Of a stretch of 40,264 nt of DNA, positions 28,800-37,244 are shown one piece after another. The stretch's first letter is position 1. The number at the start of each line of letters is the position of its first letter. The position numbers and the translations under genes were made by a program. A model generated the notes under the pieces. It saw only the letters and a program-made list of their open reading frames with translations, had not been told where the DNA came from and did no database searches. Where the stretch lies: assembly GCA_017474515.1 (NCBI GenBank), contig JAFVHN010000055.1:1-40264 (forward strand). Direction: 5' to 3'. Source of the stretch: Prevotella sp. Lineage in GTDB: Bacteria > Bacteroidota > Bacteroidia > Bacteroidales > Bacteroidaceae.

Positions 28800-30557
28800 A
28801 TGAAATCCCTGCGCTTTTACGCTTTCTTCCTGCTGCTGCCCTGCCTGCTTCTTGATGCCTTGCAGGGGCTGGCGGTTGACATTCCCAAGGGAACGTTCTA
28901 TTTCGACAATTCCAGAACCCGCTATCCCACGGTGAAATTCACCTACGGCACCAACGACCCTGCCGTTTCCTACATTGTGCAGATGACCGACGAGGGCGAC
29001 AACATCTGGTCGATAACCTTCGACGAAGCAGTGCCCAACATGTACCGCTATTTCTTTTCCGGCACTTCGATGGAGGTGGGAACCTGGCAGATGTCGTTCT
29101 ACGACTTGAAGGAATACGTCAGCAAGACGCTCAACGAATACCGTACGGCCACCTGTGATTATCCCATCCCCGTGGGGGCGGTATTCACGCCGCAGTCGGG
29201 CGACAACTGGGCGCAGGGCGAATGGAAGGCGGCCGGCGGCGGCGATTTGCCCGCGTGGTCGGGAACGCTCCCCGTGCTTTTCATCAATACGGAAAAGGCG
29301 GTGACCTCGAAAACAGAATATGTCTCGGGAACTTATTACATCGACCCCTTGGGAATAGAGGGCTACCAGCCGCTGGGCTCCAGCACCAATCCTCTGCCAC
29401 TGCTTATCAAGGGCCGGGGCAACTACACTTGGAAAGACTTCCAGAAAAAGCCTTATCGCCTGAAACTGGAAGAAAAGGCCAAGCCTCTGGGAATGAAGAA
29501 GAGCCGACATTTCACCCTTTTGGCACATGCCGACGACGATCTGGCCTTCCTCCGCAACACAGTAGGCTTTGAGCTAAGCCGCCTGCTCGGGTTGAAATAC
29601 ACTCCCGAACAGGAACCCGTTGAGGTGGTGCTCAACGGCGACTACATCGGCCTCTATATGCTGACGGACAAAATCAGGGTTGACAAAAACCGCGTGAACA
29701 TTGTGGAACAAGCCGACCAGCAAACCCATCCCGACAGCATCACCGGAGGGTGGCTCGTGGAAATCGACAACTATGAGGAGAACGGCCAGATAAGGATGAA
29801 AGAGGGCAACGGCGCCGACCTGCGCTTTACGCTCCACACGCCCGAAGTGCTCTCGAACGAACAGCGCGAATACATCGTTTCACTGTTGACGGCCACCGAC
29901 CAGGCCATCTACAACAGCAACAAAAACAGCCAGCTTTGGGAACAGTACATCGACATGGACTCGCTGGCACGTTTCTACATTGTTCAGGAGGTGATGGACA
30001 ACGCCGAGTCGTTCCACGGCAGTTGCTTCATCCACAAGGAGATGGGCAGCAACACAAAACTCATTTTCGGCCCGGTGTGGGATTTCGGCAATGCCTTCCA
30101 TCGCGGCTACGACCGCTTCGTGTGGCAAGACCCGCCTTTCGGACAGAACTGGATTGGCGAAATAGCCCGTTATCCGCGGTTCCAAGAGCGCGTGAAAGCC
30201 ATTTGGCAACCTTTCCTCGGCATGAAATACCCTCACTTGGAGGCATTTATCGACCAGTTCATCAACAAGATTTCCGCCGCTGCCGCCTGCGATGCCCGTC
30301 GCTGGCCGCAATATGGCACGTCGGATGCCCGTGGCCGTGCTATGGAATTTAAGCAGCGCATGGCCCGCAAAGTGGACTTCCTGCGCGGGCAGTGGGGCAA
30401 CGGCGTGGTCAGTATTCTTAGTGTGGAAACGGCCGAACAGGTGCGCGACACCTGGCAGACGCTCGACGGGCGACGCCTCAACAGCCGTCCCACCCAGCGC
30501 GGCGTCTATCTGCACAATGGCCGGAAAGTCATTGTGTCGGGAGCGCATAATCCATAA
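28800..30557 (+). CDS. CotH-family secreted protein
   Basis: The product is 585 residues from the ATG at 28800; a TTG two codons earlier also fits. A signal peptide (MKSLRFYAFFLLLPCLLLDALQGLA) is followed by a beta domain (about 28-150). The CotH kinase-like core (about 160-500) contains LLIKGRGNYTWKDFQKKPYRLKL, SRHFTLLAHADDDLAFLRNTVGFEL and WDFGNAFHRGYDRF. CotH proteins are atypical protein kinases in spore formers; in Bacteroidetes the role is unknown. The end (WQTLDGRRLNSRPTQRGVYL then HNGRKVIV) matches a C-terminal module common on secreted Bacteroidetes proteins. Confidence 0.88.
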   Translation: MKSLRFYAFFLLLPCLLLDALQGLAVDIPKGTFYFDNSRTRYPTVKFTYGTNDPAVSYIVQMTDEGDNIWSITFDEAVPNMYRYFFSGTSMEVGTWQMSFYDLKEYVSKTLNEYRTATCDYPIPVGAVFTPQSGDNWAQGEWKAAGGGDLPAWSGTLPVLFINTEKAVTSKTEYVSGTYYIDPLGIEGYQPLGSSTNPLPLLIKGRGNYTWKDFQKKPYRLKLEEKAKPLGMKKSRHFTLLAHADDDLAFLRNTVGFELSRLLGLKYTPEQEPVEVVLNGDYIGLYMLTDKIRVDKNRVNIVEQADQQTHPDSITGGWLVEIDNYEENGQIRMKEGNGADLRFTLHTPEVLSNEQREYIVSLLTATDQAIYNSNKNSQLWEQYIDMDSLARFYIVQEVMDNAESFHGSCFIHKEMGSNTKLIFGPVWDFGNAFHRGYDRFVWQDPPFGQNWIGEIARYPRFQERVKAIWQPFLGMKYPHLEAFIDQFINKISAAAACDARRWPQYGTSDARGRAMEFKQRMARKVDFLRGQWGNGVVSILSVETAEQVRDTWQTLDGRRLNSRPTQRGVYLHNGRKVIVSGAHNP

Positions 30558-30562
30558 AATCA

Positions 30563-30596
30563 GTCCCTCTCTTCCCCAAAAGGGGAGGGGAGGGAC
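30563..30596 (+). terminator. Hairpin after the CotH gene
   Basis: GTCCCTCTCTTCCCC (30563-30577) pairs with GGGGAGGGGAGGGAC (30582-30596) around AAAA: 15 pairs including two G-U. There is no T-run directly after it. The core TCCCCAAAAGGGG recurs in the hairpin at 37174-37220. Confidence 0.6.
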
Positions 30597-30635
30597 CGTT
30601 CAGCTAACTTGTTCCTGCTTTTTTTTCCGTGAACG

Positions 30636-31325
30636 TCATTCCTTCATCACGCGTGCGCTGATGATGTGAATGTCGGTGAGTGGGCGGTTGAAGTCGTCCA
30701 CCGGCATCAGTTGTATGCGGTCCACCACGTCGAGGCCCTCCACCACCTCGCCGAAGACCGTGTATTGCGTGTCAAGGTGCGGTGCACCGCCAATGCGGAA
30801 ATAGGCATCCTGTAGTTCTTGGGGGAAGGTCACCGACTTGTGGGTGTCGCGGAAAATCCTTTCCTCGGCGTCTTCCAGCATGTTGGCATCGAAGCGACGG
30901 CCCGTTACGATGTAGAACTGGCACATCGACGACTCCCACTTCGGGTTGGTCTGGTTGCCCTCGCGGGCGGCGGCCAGGGCACCCTTCTTGTGGAAGAATT
31001 GCGGCCACTTGATTTCAGCCGGAATCTTATGGGTTTCATAGCTTCCCGAGCCGAGCTGTTCGCCCGGACGTGCATGGCGGGTGGCGCTGTCGCCGGTCTG
31101 CACCATGAAGCGGTTGATGACGCGGTGGAAGAGCACCCCGTCGTAGAAGCCCTTTTCCACCAGTTTCAGGAAGTTGTCGCGGTGCTGCGGCGTTTCGTTG
31201 TAGAGGGCCAGCACAATGCGGCCGCTGTCGGTCTCCAGCACCACTTTCTTACATTGGCTCAGGTCCTGGGCGTGGAGGCCCAGGGACAAGAGCACAAGGA
31301 TAAATGATAATAATGACTTTTTCAT
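30636..31325 (-). CDS. Cyclophilin-type peptidyl-prolyl isomerase, secreted
   Basis: A 229-residue periplasmic foldase with a signal peptide (MKKSLLSFILVLLSLGLHA). The cyclophilin core is clear: VVLETDSGRIVLALYNETPQHRDNFLKLVEKGFYDG (in part), then FHRVINRFMVQTGD with the catalytic Phe-His-Arg, GALAAAR in place of GxlsMA and SSMCQFYIVTGRR in place of the GSQFFI block. YTVFGEVVEGLDVVDRIQ closes the fold. It lies 75 nt downstream of cydB with no promoter seen, so it may be cotranscribed with the cyd operon. Confidence 0.92.
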   Translation of the reverse strand: MKKSLLSFILVLLSLGLHAQDLSQCKKVVLETDSGRIVLALYNETPQHRDNFLKLVEKGFYDGVLFHRVINRFMVQTGDSATRHARPGEQLGSGSYETHKIPAEIKWPQFFHKKGALAAAREGNQTNPKWESSMCQFYIVTGRRFDANMLEDAEERIFRDTHKSVTFPQELQDAYFRIGGAPHLDTQYTVFGEVVEGLDVVDRIQLMPVDDFNRPLTDIHIISARVMKE

Positions 31326-31400
31326 CAGTTGTGAATTTGTTTACTATTTTACCACTTGCTATTATGATATGGTGATAGTAAAAAGTCAAATCGTAAATGG

Positions 31401-32570
31401 TTAATAGGCTTCGCCTTCGGCAATTTCCTTTTTGTCGATTTTCTTCCTGTCGAGGGCATGCCAGGCGTAGGCAATGTAAGCCAGCACAAACGGTATGAGC
31501 AGGCTCACGATGGCCATGGTGCGCAGGGTGAACTCCGAGCTGCAGCTGTTGGCAATGGTGAGCGAACTCTGCAGGTCGGCCGTCGAGGGATAATACGCCG
31601 TTTGGTTCCATCCGGCGGCCAGCAGCAAGGCCAGCACCGTGAGCACCGTGCCGATGCCTGCTGGCCAGATGCCTTTCACATAATTCTTTGTCAAGATGGT
31701 CTTGCCGATGCCGTAAAGCACCAGTACCACGCCTATGAGCAGCAGTGCGAGCAGATACCACATCTGGGTGAAGTTATGCCAGTATTTCATCGGCTCCATG
31801 TAAATTTCGCCCGTGTCGGCCTGCCATGCGTAGCCGTCCTTGAGCAGCAGGTGGACAAGGTAGGCCACGAAGAGGAGCACGAAGGGCACGACGGTTCCGA
31901 TGAGGCGCACCGACCCGCGGCTTCGAATGTCTTCATCGGCCACGTTGTTCATCACATAGAGAATGCCCAGTGTGCGCGTTAGGAACACCACGGCCAGGCC
32001 AAACACCAGCACCCACGGGTTGAGCAGCGCATCGAGGCCGTGCGAGGCGTTGGCCCACCGGCTGATGATGGGCGCTATGGCTCCCGCATCGGTGAGGTTG
32101 GCTTTCTCAACGATGAAGTTGCTGCCCTCGAAGAAGGTGGCCACGGCACCGCCCAGCAGCAACGGAGCCAGCAAACCGTTGAGCACCAGGAAGAACTGGA
32201 AAGTGCGCGCACCGAGCAGGTTGCCCAGCTTGTTTTGGAACTCATAGCTGACGGCCTGCAACACGAAGGTGAACAGGATGATCATCCACAACCAGTAGGC
32301 ACCGCCGAAACTGGTGCTGTAGAACAGAGGGAACGAGGCGAAGAATGCTCCGCCGAAGGTGACCAGCGTGGTGAACGTCAGTTCCCATTTGCGGCCTGTG
32401 GAGTTCACCACCAGCCGTTTGCCCTCTTCCGTCCAGCCCAGCGAGCGCATACACGAGTTGGCACCCTGCACAAACATCAGGAACACCAGCAGCGCCCCGA
32501 GCAATGAGACCAGGAACCACCAATAATGTTGCAAGAAAGAATACATCTGTTGTGAAACTTGAAATTCCAT
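31401..32570 (-). CDS. cydB: Cytochrome bd oxidase subunit II
   Basis: The smaller subunit of the quinol oxidase that reduces oxygen to water at low oxygen tension. The 389-residue product has about nine hydrophobic segments, beginning WWFLVSLLGALLVFLMFVQG (about 17-36). Conserved features include the SMRSLGWTEE-like region (NSCMRSLGWTEEGKRLVVNS) and TFGGAFFASFP. It follows cydA by 29 nt, and its product partners CydA. It protects oxygen-sensitive enzymes in anaerobes such as Bacteroidales. Confidence 0.95.
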   Translation of the reverse strand: MEFQVSQQMYSFLQHYWWFLVSLLGALLVFLMFVQGANSCMRSLGWTEEGKRLVVNSTGRKWELTFTTLVTFGGAFFASFPLFYSTSFGGAYWLWMIILFTFVLQAVSYEFQNKLGNLLGARTFQFFLVLNGLLAPLLLGGAVATFFEGSNFIVEKANLTDAGAIAPIISRWANASHGLDALLNPWVLVFGLAVVFLTRTLGILYVMNNVADEDIRSRGSVRLIGTVVPFVLLFVAYLVHLLLKDGYAWQADTGEIYMEPMKYWHNFTQMWYLLALLLIGVVLVLYGIGKTILTKNYVKGIWPAGIGTVLTVLALLLAAGWNQTAYYPSTADLQSSLTIANSCSSEFTLRTMAIVSLLIPFVLAYIAYAWHALDRKKIDKKEIAEGEAY

Positions 32571-32599
32571 AGTGTGCTATCGATTGATTGTTGCGGTTG

Positions 32600-34165
32600 T
32601 CAGGCCTGGGCGGTGTGCTCAGGGCCTTTCTTGATTTGTTTGAACATGATGCTGATTTCCACGGCAAGCATGGTGGTGAACAGCAGCAGGAAGATGAAGA
32701 AGGTGAGTGCCACCGAGCCCGACGGCACATCAGACACCGACGCCCCCACGGGCAGCATGTCCTGGATGGTCCACGGTTGGCGGCCAAATTCGGCCACGAG
32801 CCACCCGCTCTCGCTGGCAATGTAGGCCAGCGGCACCAGTGCGATGGCCGCCCACTGGAGCCAGCGCGGCCTCGTGATGTCCTTTTTGTAGATGAAGAAC
32901 AGCACCACGGCAAAGAACAGGATGAAGAGGCACCCCAGCCCCACCATGATGCGGAAGGCCCAGAAGTTCACGGGAATGAACGGCACCAGCTCGCTCTTGT
33001 CCTTGATGTATCCGTAGCCGAAGTACTTGAAATTGTCGTCGATGACCTTCGCCTGCATCTGCGCCTCCGCCTCGTTGCCGCCGGCCTTCGCCTTGCGGTA
33101 GGCGGCCAGTGCCGTTACGGCCTTCTTGCCCATCTCTATCTTTTCGTCGAAAGAGGGCTCGCGTGTGCCGTCGGGCCGTTCATAGCCCTCCCAGAGCTGC
33201 TTGATGCCCGGCACGTAGCCGTGGAAATCGCGTGTGGCCAGGAACGACAGCATGTTGGGCATGGCAATGCGCAGCGGCGGCTCGTCCTCGCTCAGGTAGT
33301 CGGGCTGGGCAAACGGGTTCACCCATGCCACCGCCGTGAGGCCCTGGTCGGTGCCGCCGTCGTAGAGTGCTTCCATGGCAGCCAGCTTCATGGGCTGCTT
33401 TTGTGCCACCTGATAGGCGCTTTCGTCGCCGGTAATGGCGGCCAGCAACGAGGCCACCAGTCCCACGATGGCTCCGATTTTGATGCTTTGTAGCGACATT
33501 TCGCGCTCGCGTTTTTTCAAGAGGAACCAGCAGCTGACGGCCACCACGAACACGGCCCCGATAATCCAGGCCGAGATGACGGTGTGGCAGAACTTCATCA
33601 CGGCGAAGGGCGAGAGGGCCACGTCGAAGAACGACACCATCTCGTTGCGCACCGTGTCGGCGTTGAACTCGCAGCCCACGGGGCACTGCATCCACGCATT
33701 GGCCACCAGAATCCACCATGCCGAGATGGTGGCACCAAGGCCGGTGAGCCACGTTGATGCCAGGTGGAAGCCGCGCGACACCTTGTTCCAGCCGAAGTAC
33801 ATCACGGCCACGAAGGTGCTTTCCATGAAAAAGGCCACGATGCCCTCGATGGCCAGCGGCGCACCGAAGATGTCGCCCACGAACCATGAATAGTTCGACC
33901 AGTTGGTGCCGAACTCAAACTCCAGGATGATGCCCGTGGCCACGCCCATGGCAAAGTTGATGCCGAAGAGCTTTTGCCAGAAGCGCGACAGGTCTTTCCA
34001 GAACACCTTCCCCGTGCGGTAATAGCACGTCTCCATGATGCCCATGATGACGGCCAGGCCGAGCGTCAGGGGCACAAACAGCCAGTGATAGATGGCGGTG
34101 AGCGCAAATTGCGCACGCGACCAGTCAATCACGCCCGAATCGATGTTTAACAACAAATTAGTCAT
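32600..34165 (-). CDS. cydA: Cytochrome bd oxidase subunit I
   Basis: The haem-bearing catalytic subunit, 521 residues. Likely haem ligands are H27 (AIYHWLFVP), H194 (KFCHTVISAW) and M407 (FWAFRIMVGLG). The periplasmic quinol-binding loop begins GDESAYQVAQKQPMKLAAMEA, with K260 and E265 matching the essential Lys and Glu of the E. coli enzyme. GRQPWTIQD near residue 470 is the conserved C-terminal motif. Its 5' side is separated from the DUF4492 gene by a repeat array, and no separate promoter is visible there. Confidence 0.96.
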   Translation of the reverse strand: MTNLLLNIDSGVIDWSRAQFALTAIYHWLFVPLTLGLAVIMGIMETCYYRTGKVFWKDLSRFWQKLFGINFAMGVATGIILEFEFGTNWSNYSWFVGDIFGAPLAIEGIVAFFMESTFVAVMYFGWNKVSRGFHLASTWLTGLGATISAWWILVANAWMQCPVGCEFNADTVRNEMVSFFDVALSPFAVMKFCHTVISAWIIGAVFVVAVSCWFLLKKREREMSLQSIKIGAIVGLVASLLAAITGDESAYQVAQKQPMKLAAMEALYDGGTDQGLTAVAWVNPFAQPDYLSEDEPPLRIAMPNMLSFLATRDFHGYVPGIKQLWEGYERPDGTREPSFDEKIEMGKKAVTALAAYRKAKAGGNEAEAQMQAKVIDDNFKYFGYGYIKDKSELVPFIPVNFWAFRIMVGLGCLFILFFAVVLFFIYKKDITRPRWLQWAAIALVPLAYIASESGWLVAEFGRQPWTIQDMLPVGASVSDVPSGSVALTFFIFLLLFTTMLAVEISIMFKQIKKGPEHTAQA

Positions 34166-34190
34166 AATACATTGTTTATCAATTATTTTT

Positions 34191-34345
34191 ACTTTTCACT
34201 CACATTTTCCGCTTGCTGACGTGATGCATCACGTCCCTACATGAGGCGGGGCTGGCGGCAGCAAATTTTTCACTCTTCACTTTTCACTCTTCACTTTTAA
34301 ATGGCGGCAGCAAATTCTTCACTCTTCACTTTTCACTCTTCACTT
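34191..34345. repeat. TTCACTY array 2 with REP-like palindrome, inside the cyd operon
   Basis: TTCACTY units lie at 34191-34204, 34266-34298 and 34318-34345. The latter two are each preceded by GGCGGCAGCAAATT (34254 and 34303). The palindrome GACGTGATGCATCACGTC with CCTAC attached lies at 34218-34240 and recurs at 39794-39818. The array fills the space between DUF4492 and cydA and supplies the stop codon of the former. Confidence 0.9.
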
Positions 34346-34563
34346 AATCTCATTTCCAGTTGCTCCGACACATATTCGGCCTCGTGGCCCGCCCCGGCCT
34401 CTTGCTTGATATGGTTGGGGAAGAAGAACAACTTCAGCACGAAAAAAATGATGAACAGCTTGATGAGGATGACAAGCCACAGCGTCTTGCCAAGAGTCAT
34501 TTCGCGGAAACCATCGTAATACAAATGGAAGGCGCGACTCCAAAAACCCGCTTTTTTCGTCAT
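34333..34563 (-). CDS. DUF4492 protein of the cyd operon
   Basis: A 76-residue membrane protein. MTKKAGFWSRAFHLYYDGFREMT leads into one hydrophobic helix (LWLVILIKLFIIFFVLKLFFFP). DUF4492 proteins are found directly before cydA in Bacteroidetes and probably help assemble or stabilise the bd oxidase, much as CydX does elsewhere; this is inferred. The ATG at 34563 is chosen because a longer frame would start upstream of the promoter. The last residues LSEE-stop come from the repeat array (TTA-AGT-GAA-GAG-TGA), exactly as in ald. Confidence 0.85.
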   Translation of the reverse strand: MTKKAGFWSRAFHLYYDGFREMTLGKTLWLVILIKLFIIFFVLKLFFFPNHIKQEAGAGHEAEYVSEQLEMRLSEE

Positions 34564-34578
34564 AGGTGAAAGTTTCCG

Positions 34579-34609
34579 CAAATATAGATATTTTCTTTTA
34601 TTCGACAAA
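34579..34609 (-). promoter_or_regulatory. Promoter of the cyd operon
   Basis: On the minus strand TTTG (34606-34609) and TATATTTG (34579-34586), spaced 19 nt, 15 nt before the DUF4492 ATG. Confidence 0.88.
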
Positions 34610-34676
34610 GGATTTTTGCAAGATTTCTTACTTTTCCTTTTCTCAGGTAGGCAAACCCCGTGGTTTTATGGGCAAC

Positions 34677-34764
34677 GACTGCAGTCCTACTTCTTTTCTT
34701 TTATGGTCGGACTGCAGTCCAACTGCGGAACGGACTGGAGTTTTTTGCGGTTTGGACTGCAGTC
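34677..34764. repeat. Three identical GACTGCAGTC palindromes
   Basis: Exact copies lie at 34677-34686, 34710-34719 and 34755-34764, within the 265-nt gap between the divergent cyd and sigma-factor operons. The second is extended to GGACTGCAGTCC. Nearby half copies read GGACTGG (34732 and 34775), and GCGG precedes them. The symmetry and placement would suit binding sites for a dimeric regulator, but a repeat origin is equally possible. Confidence 0.7.
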
Positions 34765-34874
34765 GTTTGCGGTCTGGACTGGCGCCATGCACGGGAAGGG
34801 CTAAAACTAAATGAAAGTTAAAGTCTGTTGGCATTTCGCCCTTTGATGTGTCTTATAAGTGAAAACCGGAGAAA

Positions 34875-35363
34875 ATGGACGAAAACGCATTTCAACAGAT
34901 GGCCCCCGGGCTGTGGCAGAAAGCCTTGCAGACCGGCCTGAGCCTCGGGGCAACCGCCGAAGAAGCCGAAGACACGGCGCAGGATGTGATGCTCCGCCTG
35001 TGGCAGATGCGCCACTCGCTCCACCGGTTCCGCTCTCTCGAGGCTGTCTGCGTGGTGATGGCGCGCAACATGACGCTCAACAACCGGCGCAGACAGCCAA
35101 TTTTGTCGCTGGGGCCGCAGGCCGAGGGAGCCGGGGAATGGCGCCCCGACCGCATGATGGAGGAAAAGGAAGACGAGGAATGGCTCGAAAGGCAGATGAG
35201 CCTGTTGCCGTCAACACAACACGCCATCCTGCACCTGAGGCAGGTGGAGCACCGCACCATCGGCGACATTGCCGCATTGTTGGGCATCGGCGAGCCATCG
35301 GTGCGCACGCTGCTCTCGCGTGCCCGCCATACATTATTGGAAGAAATAAAGCGAAGGAGGTAG
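34875..35363 (+). CDS. ECF-type RNA polymerase sigma factor
   Basis: A 162-residue sigma-70-family protein with only regions 2 and 4. Region 2 has AEDTAQDVMLRLWQMRHSL (about 31-49). Region 4 has LPSTQHAILHLRQVEHRTIGDIAALLGIGEPSVRTLLSRAR (about 111-151), a helix-turn-helix. It starts a three-gene run with a membrane protein and a secreted protein. No TAnnTTTG promoter is seen upstream, which fits transcription by an alternative sigma factor, possibly itself. Confidence 0.88.
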   Translation: MDENAFQQMAPGLWQKALQTGLSLGATAEEAEDTAQDVMLRLWQMRHSLHRFRSLEAVCVVMARNMTLNNRRRQPILSLGPQAEGAGEWRPDRMMEEKEDEEWLERQMSLLPSTQHAILHLRQVEHRTIGDIAALLGIGEPSVRTLLSRARHTLLEEIKRRR

Positions 35364-35368
35364 ATGAT

Positions 35369-36163
35369 ATGGAGAGAAACAACAATTTTAACCGTGTGGA
35401 AGAGCTCTTGCAACGGTTCATGGACGGGCAGACCACCCTCGACGAGGAGCGCGAGCTGGAGCGCTTCTTCCGTCAGGCCCGCCTATTGCCTGAGAATTTG
35501 CAACCCTATGGGGAGATGTTCGCCTGCTTTGATAACGGCTTGAAACTGCCCGGGGAAACAACCGGAAGGAGCGGCCGTCGCAAAACCCTGTGGCGAACCG
35601 TAGCGGCGGCGGCTATCGTAGCGGCCGTGGCGGGGGGATGCTGGTTGCACGGGCATCATCAGCCGGTGACGCCGGTGGCACCCCAAAAGCCGGTGCCGGC
35701 AGTGGCCGAACATAAGAAAATCGACGCAGACCCCGGGCCACCCCTTGCCGACAATAAGGAACAAACGGCGCAGGCCGTGAAGCAGGTGGGGCGCCGCTCG
35801 CATAGCGGCAGGCCGGCGCATGGCACCCTGCACCCTGTAGAAAAGGGTGGGGAAGGGCCGGAGCCCGTTCTCAATGCTGAAAGGCATGAGAATGTTCAGA
35901 AAGTATCGCCTCCCATTCCGCAAACCGAAGAGCTCATGCCGTCAGCAGCCTCCCTTCCCGTATCCGAGGAAGCACGACGGGCACTGGAGGAACTGGAACG
36001 GGCACAACGCGAAACGCAACAGGTCTGCCGGAAAGTGAGGTTTACACTGGCCGAAATGCTCGACGCCATGATGGGTGCCGAGGGCTATTCCTGCGTGAGA
36101 ACGGAAGACGGAGGAGTGGTTTACGAAAAAGAAAATGACAAACCAAAATACGTTGAATTATGA
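35369..36163 (+). CDS. Membrane protein after the sigma gene, anti-sigma-like
   Basis: The product is 264 residues from the ATG at 35369. That start is set by AAGGAGG at 35354-35360, an unusually good Shine-Dalgarno for this group, lying at the end of the sigma gene. A cytoplasmic N-terminal helical part (VEELLQRFMDGQTTLDEERELERFF, split in reading) resembles the zinc-less anti-sigma start of Bacteroidetes FecR-like and other proteins. One membrane helix lies at 74-94. A Pro/Glu-rich extracytoplasmic part and a helical end follow. Restraint of the sigma factor is inferred from gene order. Confidence 0.72.
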   Translation: MERNNNFNRVEELLQRFMDGQTTLDEERELERFFRQARLLPENLQPYGEMFACFDNGLKLPGETTGRSGRRKTLWRTVAAAAIVAAVAGGCWLHGHHQPVTPVAPQKPVPAVAEHKKIDADPGPPLADNKEQTAQAVKQVGRRSHSGRPAHGTLHPVEKGGEGPEPVLNAERHENVQKVSPPIPQTEELMPSAASLPVSEEARRALEELERAQRETQQVCRKVRFTLAEMLDAMMGAEGYSCVRTEDGGVVYEKENDKPKYVEL

Positions 36164-37173
36164 AAAAGCAGTTACTGACCCTTGGGGTCATCATTGGTTC
36201 CGCGCTGCCCTGTTCCGTGTCGGCGCAACAGTACTTGCCAGAGGCTTTTAGCGCCTTTGTGGATAATATCGACATCGCCGTGGTGCCGCAGCTCACCTTG
36301 GAACGCAATCCGGAAACAGGGCGCAAGACGTCTGAGTGCGACATCTATGCTTTCACCCTTCCGGCCTCCAGTCGGAGCGCGCTCGATGACGTGCTGGCGG
36401 CCTTCGACCGCGATAGCGAACAAGCTTACGACGTCGCCTCCAGTCAGGCGCAGGTAATGCCGGTGCCCGACTACAAAACCTTCTCGAAAGAGGCGAAAAA
36501 GTATGTGAAAGCCTATAAGCGTGCCAAGAAACGCAGCCCGCAACCTGGGTTCGTTCAGACCAGGCGAGTGAGAATTGGTGTGGGCGACGGCATCGCGGGG
36601 GGCGTGGACATCGGCGAGCAGGGCAGGCAATATGTCTATGCGTGCTTCACCGACAAGCAGGACACCACCAACACCTACCGTTATGCCTATGCCGTGGAAT
36701 GGGGTGAAGACGACGGCATCATCAGCGGAAGGCTTGTAAAAACCTACGCCGTGAGGGCCGACAAAAGGAAGAAAACGTTTTCGGGAGTTGATTTCGACAA
36801 TGTTCGGAATATCAGCGAATATGTCAGCAATGTGTTGCGCGACGTTGACTTCTCGGGGCTCGACAGCCTTGTCCGGCTGAAACCTGGAAACGGCGACTTC
36901 AAGCACTTCGGCGTGCATGTCGTGGGGAAGGATGATGCCGCTGGGTGGTTGTCGAAGTTCAACCTTTATAAGAACAAGTACCTTGAGTCGCCCACGTCTT
37001 CGAGCGCTTCTTTCTATGCCACTTCCATCTATGAGTTGTGCAAACGGGTCGATTGCCTTTCGCCTACGGAGAAAGCCCTCGTGCGGGAGCAGCTAAAGAA
37101 ACTGTTTGATTGCACCGAGGATGATTTTATTTTGACGCTCTTCATGGAGGCCATCGGGAATCTGAAGGAATAA
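36160..37173 (+). CDS. Secreted protein of the sigma operon, unknown
   Basis: A 337-residue protein with a signal peptide (MKKQLLTLGVIIGSALPCSVSA). It overlaps the anti-sigma-like gene by ATGA. No family is recognised. Visible features are a basic stretch (KEAKKYVKAYKRAKKRSPQ, about 107-125), a beta-rich middle (QYVYACFTDKQDTTNTYRYAYAVEWGEDDG) and a helical end (LSPTEKALVREQLKKLFDCTEDDF). It may be the envelope sensor or target of the sigma system, by position only. Confidence 0.7.
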   Translation: MKKQLLTLGVIIGSALPCSVSAQQYLPEAFSAFVDNIDIAVVPQLTLERNPETGRKTSECDIYAFTLPASSRSALDDVLAAFDRDSEQAYDVASSQAQVMPVPDYKTFSKEAKKYVKAYKRAKKRSPQPGFVQTRRVRIGVGDGIAGGVDIGEQGRQYVYACFTDKQDTTNTYRYAYAVEWGEDDGIISGRLVKTYAVRADKRKKTFSGVDFDNVRNISEYVSNVLRDVDFSGLDSLVRLKPGNGDFKHFGVHVVGKDDAAGWLSKFNLYKNKYLESPTSSSASFYATSIYELCKRVDCLSPTEKALVREQLKKLFDCTEDDFILTLFMEAIGNLKE

Positions 37174-37220
37174 AAAAAGTCCACTCTCATCCCCAAAAGG
37201 GGGTGGGAGTGGACTTTTTA
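37174..37220 (+). terminator. Terminator of the sigma operon
   Basis: A 21-nt arm (37174-37194) ending TCATCCCC, loop AAAA, and a complementary arm (37199-37219) with two G-U pairs. The outer part is A/T-rich, so it could work both ways. Confidence 0.85.
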
Positions 37221-37244
37221 CCTTTCAACAATTTATTTCCGTCT

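Noticed and set aside
34859-35368. N-terminal extension of the anti-sigma-like frame
   Set aside because: It overlaps the sigma gene in another frame. The good Shine-Dalgarno and ATG at 35369 mark the true start.
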